Below are positions 57,839 through 64,000 of a stretch of 64,000 bases of DNA, one piece after another. This DNA comes from Dryocosmus kuriphilus (Eukaryota; Arthropoda; Insecta; Hymenoptera; Cynipidae): contig CM076193.1 in the NCBI GenBank assembly GCA_038277395.1, positions 180,352,601-180,416,600 of the forward strand. The letters are read 5' to 3'. The number at the start of each line of letters is the position of its first letter. The first letter of the stretch is position 1. The notes below the pieces were generated by a model. The model had not been told where the DNA came from. It did no database searches and worked only from the letters and a program-made list of their open reading frames with translations. Made by a program: the position numbers and the translations under genes.

Positions 57839-58210
57839 AGAAAATCTGTCCGCTTCGCGCGAAGTATGAGCGCGCCTACAGCGCGCTGTCTGGTGATAGT
57901 CGCGCTTCGCGCTCGGATGTTTTTGTCCTTGCACATCGTGCTCGGAATTCGTTTAACTTGGATCTTAGAATTTCAAAACACCTACATTTAATGAGATTAT
58001 TAAATTTGAATTTTTTATTAAAAATTACAAAATAAATTATTTTACTTAAGGTTCCATCGATCTTAAGGAATGCATTCTCACCATAACACTCGCGCTTCGC
58101 GCTCGACAATTATTAAATTTTTTTTAAACACATTGTAGATTGGTAAAGTTTTTTTGCGATTTTCCAAATTTTTACAATACAGGATTTCGATTCTTAAAAG
58201 TAAAACGATG
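57839..58210 (-). repeat. Family A tail, inverted, truncated
   Basis: The first hairpin is shortened (TCCGCTTCGCGCGAAG), and the CACATTCTCATC between the two usual hairpins is deleted. The tail ends at AAAACGATG, where foldback sequence begins. Confidence 0.8.
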
Positions 58211-59584
58211 CTACTATTTTTGCAACAAATTTGTTTTTGTTTAAACAATTTTATATTATTTATTTGTAACTTTCTCAAAAAAAACCGGTGGAGAACTCTA
58301 GTTTTTTTTTAATTTGCTCAACCTTATCGCTTAAAATTAAATATTTACAAAAGTCTAATGTTATGCTATCATTATTGCAACAAATTGGTATTTATTTAAA
58401 CAAGTTTATGTTATTTATTTGTAACTTTCTCAAAAAAACCGGTGGAGACTCTAGTTTTTTTTTAATTTGCTCAACCTTGTCGCTTAAAATTAAATATTTA
58501 CAAAAATCTAATGCTATGCTACCATTGTTGCAACAAATTTGTATTTTTTAAAACAATTACAAAATGTTCTTAGAAAAAAAATCTGCTTTAAAAAATTAAA
58601 AATTACAGCATTATTTACGGAAAATACAAAATATCAACCATTTTCTTTGCGAAAAAATTGTTACAACAAACAAAAATTGTTTAAACAAATACACATTTGT
58701 TGCAATAATGGTAGTATAACATTAGATTTTTGTAAATATTTAATTTTAAGCGCCAAGGTTGATCAAATTAAAAACAAAACTAGAGTTCTCCACCGGTTTT
58801 TTTTTGAGAAAGTTACAAATAAACAATATAAAATTGTTTAAACAAACACAAATTTGTTGCAAAAATAGTATCATGACATCTGATTTTCGTGTATATTTAA
58901 TTTCAGACGACATGGTTGAGCAAATTTAAGAAAAAGCTAGAGTTCTGTACCTGTTTTTTTGGAGAAAGTTGAAAATAAATAATAATAAATTGTTTTAGCA
59001 ATTTAAAACCACTTGAAACATAAATAAGTATCCTAGAAAATGGCTTAGTGTCTGGTTAAACGCAAAAAATGACCTCGTAATATGCTGTCACGAAAAAAAA
59101 GATTATTTAAGCAAATATAAATTGTTTAAACAATTAAAAATTAGTTGACAAATGATAAAAAATATTTATCTTGTCGAGTGACAAGAAGTTATAGTGCGAA
59201 AATGGAAAAACAAAACTCTTTTGTGCCAATTTCGGTCAAAATTCTCCATTTCTGTTTTTTTCGGGGCATTTTTGGGGCTCTGCTGGAGGGGAAGGGGGGA
59301 GGTGAAAATGTAAAGTTGTTTATCAGAAATTATTCCTTGAAGGCTCCCCAAAAAGTTCTGATAATGTCCCGAAAGCTAACTATAAACCCAGAAATTTGTA
59401 CCTCATTTTTCTAAAAATCATCATTTTCCCATGTAAAATCCCATGTATTTTTCGGGGCCCTTGAGGCAGCACTAAAAATCAAAAAAAAAAAGAAAGAAAA
59501 AAAAAAGGGGACTTATTTTCTCCGGAAACCTCACAAAATAGGGGGGTGCGTCGTCAAAAAAAAAAGTAATTTTGAGCCACCCTA
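58211..59584. mobile_element. Foldback 2 family, 5'-truncated copy
   Basis: Contains part of one arm (58211-58555), the centre (about 58556-58660) and a complete opposite arm to TTTTGAGCCACCCTA at 59584. The outer half of the first arm is missing. The ~155-bp arm units are present. The mixed G run at about 59285-59302 is short. Confidence 0.85.
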
Positions 59585-60636
59585 GTGTGGACTCTGTGAC
59601 CCACAGAGTTCGTGTTGAATTCGAAATGACTAAAAAAGTTTTTCGACTCGTGAACTGTCACGTGTTATTAAGGAGCCTTCTGATAATATTATTTTAAAAC
59701 CTTTTCAAAACATATACGACCAAATCTGAGGACCCTGTGTCGAAAAAGGAATATTTGAATTTGCTCAAACATTTCATTTTCCAGGTAAATCGCCAAATAA
59801 ATCTTTTTTATAAACATATGCAATGAGTTCTGTAATCAATGATAATATTATAATACTTTGTTTAAATAATTTTATAATTATATATGTAATACCTATTTGT
59901 TGAAGTATGTAATTTATCTAGAAACAGTAGAAAAAACATTTTATTTCAGAAAATTTTTGACAGCTTCGAAATATTTTAAAGTGTTAATTTGTTTTTTGAG
60001 AATACTATTAAATGTTTAAACAAATTTAATTTGTCTCAAAAAATGGTGAATAATTTTAATCCTGAAAAGATTGATTCCGGAATACTAAATATTAGGGAAT
60101 GAAATAAAATAACAATACTAATTATCATATTAAAAGTACCATTTATTGCAAAGAGCAATGCCAAATTTTAGGAAACCGATTTCACGGATGTAGTAAAGTT
60201 AAGTTACTAAAAAAATGTTTGAGGCTAAAATTGTTTATTTAACATTAGTTATTTAGAGATTAAATTTTCGGATATTTTTGGGGCAGGCTCTCTTTTAGAT
60301 AAAAAAAATGTGTTTCTACTACGATAGTTTGGAAATTTACAATATTTCTTAATTATTTAAAAACTTTTAATTACTTCGTGCATTCAAAGTAGGATGGTTC
60401 GAAAAAACAAAATTTTTAAATCGAACTTGCAAAGTAGTGTATATTAGGACCCTAAAAAAAAATAATTAATTTGGTGTCAATTCAATGCCTTCAACATGTT
60501 ATTGAACAAGTGATTGGGTGAAAATTCTGATTGTAAAAAGTTTATAATGTTAAGGACTACAAAAGGACTTACCTGTTTTTATGTGGTTTTTTTTAGACAG
60601 CGGGTTTCGGCCGGTTAGAGACAGCCCGCTCTTCCA
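59585..60636. other. Unique AT-rich sequence, no gene recognised
   Basis: About 1.05 kb without similarity to the repeats and without an ORF above about 60 codons. It contains a CCCACAGAGT/ACTCTGTG small inverted pair at its start. Nothing functional could be identified. Confidence 0.6.
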
Positions 60637-61807
60637 ATTCATGAATCTCTACGTTTTGAGACCTCCTGAATCCGAAAAAAAAAACGGTTTTTACGACGGT
60701 GTCTGTCTGTTGTCGTCGTCGTCGTCGTCGTTGTTGTCGTAGCCTGATCCCACGATAACTTTCGAAGGTCTAATCGGATTGGATTGCCCTTTGGTACACT
60801 TCTTTAAGGGGTAAAAAGAAAGGACGAGATCGTTAACCAGCGGTTTTTGACCAATGGTTATGATTTTATCCATCAAAAACTGTTTTCACAAAATCAAAGA
60901 ATCCATTTTCCGGCCAAACTATGAGAGATTAAAAAAAATGTACGAAAGTAAAATTGTTCATCTCAAAAATATCTACAAATTTTTTCTTAACCGTTTTTTG
61001 ATAAAATGAAAGATTTTTGTTTTAATCAAGAAAACGATATTAAATTTAAGAAACTCTGGTTTCCCGCCAAAATATTCAAGATTAAAAAAACATGGTAAAG
61101 AATAAACTTGTTTACTTCAAGAAGATCTGCAAATTTTGTTTTTAACATTTTTTGATAAAATCCCTGGTCTTTCTTTTAATCGATAAAGCGTTATTAAGAA
61201 TCAAAAATGTCAAATTTGCCGCCAAACTATGCAAGATAAGAAAAAATGATAATAACCAAAGTTTTTCACCTCAAAAAGATCTACAAATTTGCTTTCCACC
61301 ATTTTTTTGAGCAGACGCATAGTTTTTGAGTTATTCGTGAAATATGTTATGAAATATAAGGAAAACCACTTTTCAGCAAAACTGCAAGATATGAGAAAAT
61401 ATTGACAAGCAGAATTTTTCATCTTGGAAGGAGCTACAAAATTTATTTATAAGAGCCATCGTTTTACTTTTACGAATCGAAATCCTGTATTCTGAAAATT
61501 TGGAAAATCACAAAGAAACTTTACCAATCTACAATGTGTTTTAAAAAAATGTAATTATCGAGCGCGAAGCGCGAGTGTCATGATGAGAATGTATTCCTTA
61601 AGGGCGATAGAGCCTTAAGTAAAATAGTTCCTTTTGGAATTTTTAATGTAAAGGTTTATAGGATCCATAAACACCGAGCGCGTAGCGCGAGGTGAATAAT
61701 CTATCGAGCGCCAAGCGCGAGTGACAACGGACGCGCGCCATAGGCGCGCTCAACTACTTCGCGCGAAGCGCACGATGAGAATGTGCCCGCGAAGCGGGCA
61801 GATTTTT
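60637..61807 (+). repeat. Family A repeat, 5'-truncated
   Basis: Starts inside the 5' block at ATGAATCTCTACGTTTTGAG and has a GTC tract at about 60710-60735 and the full hairpin tail (61557-61802), ending GCCCGC-GAA-GCGGGC. Confidence 0.85.
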
Positions 61808-61872
61808 AAGAATAAATTTCCCCATTTCCAAGTGTCTTCATCAAGTGGTTCATCTTTAATGAACTCTGTTCC
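61808..61872. other. Short unique spacer
   Basis: 65 bp between two A copies, without match elsewhere in the window. Confidence 0.5.
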
Positions 61873-62970
61873 GCAGAGAAGGTATTAGATTTAAGTAAAA
61901 TTAGACTTTCGCGGATTTCATGAAATCTCCACGTTTTGAGACCTCCTGAATCCGAAAAAAACTGTTTTTACGACGGTGTCTGTCTGTTGTCGTCGTCGTC
62001 GTAGTCGTTCTCGTCGTCGCACGATAACTTTCGAAGGACTAATCGGATTGGAGTGCGCTTTGGTACACTTCTTTAAGGGGTAGAAAGAAAGGACGGATTC
62101 GTTAACCAGCGATTTTTGAAGAACATTTATGGTTTTATCCATCAAAAACAGTTTTCAAACAATTATGAAATCCATTTTCCGGCTAAACTATGAGAGAGAC
62201 AAAAAAAATGTAAGAAAGTAAAATTGTTCACCTTAAAAAAATCTACAAATTTTGTCTTAGCCGTTTTTTGATAAAGTGAACGGTTTTTGTTTTAATCAAG
62301 AAAACGCTATTAAATTTTAAAAACTCTGGTTTCCCGCCAAACTACTTAAGATGCAAAAAAGTGGCAAAGAACAAAGTTGTTCAATTTAAGAAGATCTACA
62401 AATTTTGTTCTAACTATTTTTGGACAAAATGCACGGTTTTTGTCTTAATCGATAAAACGTTATTAAAAAATAAAATATTTCAAATTTCCCGCCAAACTAT
62501 GGAAGATACGGAAAAATAATAATAAAGAAAGTTGTTCGCCTCAAAAAATCTATAAATTTGCTTTCAATCATTTTTTTGAGCAGACGCGTAGTTTTTGAGT
62601 AATTCGTGAAATATTTTATGAAATATGAAGAAAACCACTTTTCAGGAAAACTGTGCAAGATATGAAAAAATATTAACAAGCAGAATAAGTTCACCTTGGA
62701 AGGAGCTACAAAATTTATTTATGAGACTCATCGTTTTACTCTTAAGAATCGAAATCCTGTATTGTGAAAATTTGGAAAATCACAAAGAGCTTTACCAATC
62801 TACAGTCTGTTTTAAAAAAATGTAATTATCGAGCGCGAAGCGCGAGTGTCATGGTGAGAATGTACTCCTTAGGGGCGATAGAGCCTTAAGTAAAATAATT
62901 TCTTTTGTAATTTTTAATTTAAAGGTATATGCGATCCATAAACATCGAGCACGTAGCGTGAGGTGAATAA
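61873..62970 (+). repeat. Family A repeat interrupted by a CACAGGCC transposon
   Basis: Lacks the CATTCTCATC start and begins CAGAGAAGGTATTAG. It has a GTC tract at about 61985-62018, the subrepeats, and the first hairpins (62828-62965). It is cut at GTGAATAA, where uninterrupted copies continue TCTATCGAGCGCG, which fixes the insertion border at 62970/62971. Confidence 0.88.
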
Positions 62971-63087
62971 CACAGGCCCACAAAAAAAAAAAAAGTGGTC
63001 TGAACTTTACATGTGACAAGTCTACCCTTATGGATTTTGAGCCGCTGAATCCGAATCCGGTCTTAGAATTTTCCCTAGACCCTACAA

Positions 63088-63414
63088 TTTTCCCCTAGCC
63101 TAGGGAAAATGTGTGAAATCTTAGATGTTTCGGGCTCCGTTGAAGTTATATTTAATTACGAGATAGTTGAAACAACGACGTTCCTACGTATTTCGGGTCG
63201 GTTAGTTAAAATTTGACTTTAGAATTTTTGTGAAGTACCTGAGAATTTCCCTAGCCTAGGGGAAAACGTACATAAATGTGCAAAACTTGAGGCTTAACGG
63301 AGCTTTTGTTTGTGGATGGAAAATCTGATCTCTTTCCGTATTTTTAACTGCTGATTTCATATCTGACAGAAGAAGTTTTCTGCAGTACCTCGGATTTTCC
63401 CTAGCCTAGGGAAT
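63088..63414. repeat. Three subterminal TTTCCCTA-GCC-TAGGGAAA hairpins
   Basis: Copies lie at about 63088-63110, 63246-63265 and 63396-63414, 150-158 bp apart. The last two are each preceded by an AGTACCT word. Repeated subterminal hairpins of this kind are a common form of transposase binding site, so they may serve the element's own protein. Confidence 0.7.
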
Positions 63415-63422
63415 TTTTTATA

Positions 63423-64000
63423 TTAGATTTTTCGATGTTTCCTTGTTCTTTTATCGTCAAACGTCCTTCGAAGTGGATTTCTTTTGCGTCTTCTTCTTGT
63501 ACTTGCAACATCTCTTTTTAACCTCCAGCAAAAATCTGCCATCATGTATTCATCCCATCGTCCTTGATAATGCCGCTCCATTTCTTTAATGTCCTGATGA
63601 AAGCGTTCTCCCTGTTCTTCACTGTAATCACCAAGATTTTCAGGGAAGTAATCGAGATGGGAGTGGAGAAAGTGCAGTTTTACGCTCATTAGGCAACCCT
63701 GCTCTTGGAAGTTCTTCACCATGTTTTTAACTATTTTCTTATAGTTGTCGCTTTTAACGTTGCCCAAAAAATTTCCGACAACTTCCTTGAAGCTGATCCA
63801 AGAAGCTTTCTCGCTATCATTCATATTTTCAGTAAATTTGTCGTCGTTCAACATTTTCCGAATTTGAGGACCATCAAAGACTCCTTCCTTTAACTTGGCG
63901 TCAGATATACTAGGTAATTTGTTTTCCAAGTATCTAAAACAATTACCTTCTTTGTTCAGCGATTTAACAAACTGTTTCATCAAGCCAAGTTTTATGTGAA
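63423..64000 (-). CDS. Partial ORF of an uncharacterised arthropod protein family
   Basis: The frame is open from the window edge to a stop at 63423-63425, at least 190 codons. The start lies outside the window, and the in-frame ATG near 63980 is internal because the frame stays open before it. Conserved-looking blocks are KEGVFDGPQIRKML, KASWISFKEVVGNFLGN, LKLHFLHSHLDYFPENLG-like sequence, and EEQGERFHQDIKEMER..YQGRWD, followed by MMADFCWRLKRD and a very basic end (RRRRKRNPLRR and KRTRKHRKI), which could be a nuclear localisation or DNA-binding tail. From memory, such proteins are annotated as uncharacterised in many insects and some other arthropods, often in many copies; I know no reaction for them. 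Its 3' end lies about 450 bp inside a CACAGGCC transposon terminus, which suggests a transposon protein, perhaps its transposase. His and Asp/Glu residues in the HLDYFPENLG and ERFHQDI blocks are candidate metal ligands. No frameshift is seen. Confidence 0.8.
   Translation of the reverse strand, partial: HIKLGLMKQFVKSLNKEGNCFRYLENKLPSISDAKLKEGVFDGPQIRKMLNDDKFTENMNDSEKASWISFKEVVGNFLGNVKSDNYKKIVKNMVKNFQEQGCLMSVKLHFLHSHLDYFPENLGDYSEEQGERFHQDIKEMERHYQGRWDEYMMADFCWRLKRDVASTRRRRKRNPLRRTFDDKRTRKHRKI

Larger units (their letters stand above)
62971..64000 (-). mobile_element. CACAGGCC transposon, right-edge truncated, carrying a gene
   Basis: Starts CACAGGCCCACAA directly after TAA. The next ~95 bp, including GCTGAATCCGAATCCGGTC, match the ends of the 1,000-bp palindrome at 33327-34326. 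A subterminal zone (63050-63420) has three CCCTAGCCTAGGG hairpins and is followed by the 3' end of a conserved ORF on the minus strand. The far end is outside the window. Assigning the ORF to the element is inference from position and is not proved. Confidence 0.7.

Noticed and set aside
63705..63893. 62-codon plus-strand frame inside the right-edge gene
   Set aside because: Antisense shadow of the longer conserved minus-strand frame.

Overview
The window looks like heterochromatin-like, AT-rich nuclear DNA from an arthropod, most likely an insect. The evidence is the transposon content: a PIF/Harbinger-type miniature element, a piggyBac-like end and an ORF of an uncharacterised family that I recall (not checked) from many arthropod genomes. 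There are no rRNA, tRNA or recognisable host housekeeping genes, and no prokaryotic gene organisation. Two runs of exactly 500 N (25213-25712 and 56268-56767) are fixed-size scaffold gaps. The only convincing coding sequence is a partial ORF at the right edge (63423-64000, minus strand). Most of the other short ORFs are repeat sequence read in frame.

Layout. Two repeat families build most of the window; I call them A and B. A is about 1.2 kb. It starts at CATTCTCATC, carries a (GTT/GTC)n tract and 3-5 internal copies of a ~153-bp subrepeat, and ends in a cluster of GC hairpins. B is about 1.2 kb, AT-rich, and carries an exon-like segment. 1-5152 is a nest of A and B copies. 5153-19168 is a tandem array of twelve A units (~1.15 kb each) with a three-unit higher-order pattern of ~3.6 kb. 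19169-20085 is a T-rich ~168-bp repeat. 20086-25212 is a second A/B nest ending at the first gap. 25713-26659 is unique sequence. 26660-30178 is a 160-bp satellite of ~22 units, each a dimer of ~80 bp. 30361-33037 is a large foldback with ~1.15-kb arms. 33327-34326 is a 1,000-bp palindromic element with CACAGGCC termini and TAA flanks. 36559-37149 is the Harbinger-type element. 38441-42526 is a second A array (~947-bp period). 42693-45963 is a 3.3-kb inverted repeat holding an A copy. 45968-48530 is a foldback with GGTGGCTCAAAA ends. 48531-56267 is a third A/B nest with a piggyBac-like insertion. 57224-62970 holds B, foldback, unique and A pieces. 62971-64000 is the end of a CACAGGCC transposon carrying the partial gene.

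How the parts relate. Six B copies carry the same exon-like segment (195-249 bp) with conserved acceptor-like and donor-like borders and phase 1-1. This suggests that the repeat captured and multiplied a host exon. The CACAGGCC terminus at 62971 and the 1-kb palindrome at 33327 share about 95 bp of terminal sequence. This suggests that the uncharacterised protein at 63423-64000 belongs to a transposon and that the palindrome is its non-autonomous relative. This is the strongest candidate here for an undescribed system. A-family ends are crowded with GCGNAGC mini-hairpins and with the decamer CATTCTCATC/GATGAGAATG, which marks nearly every repeat junction.
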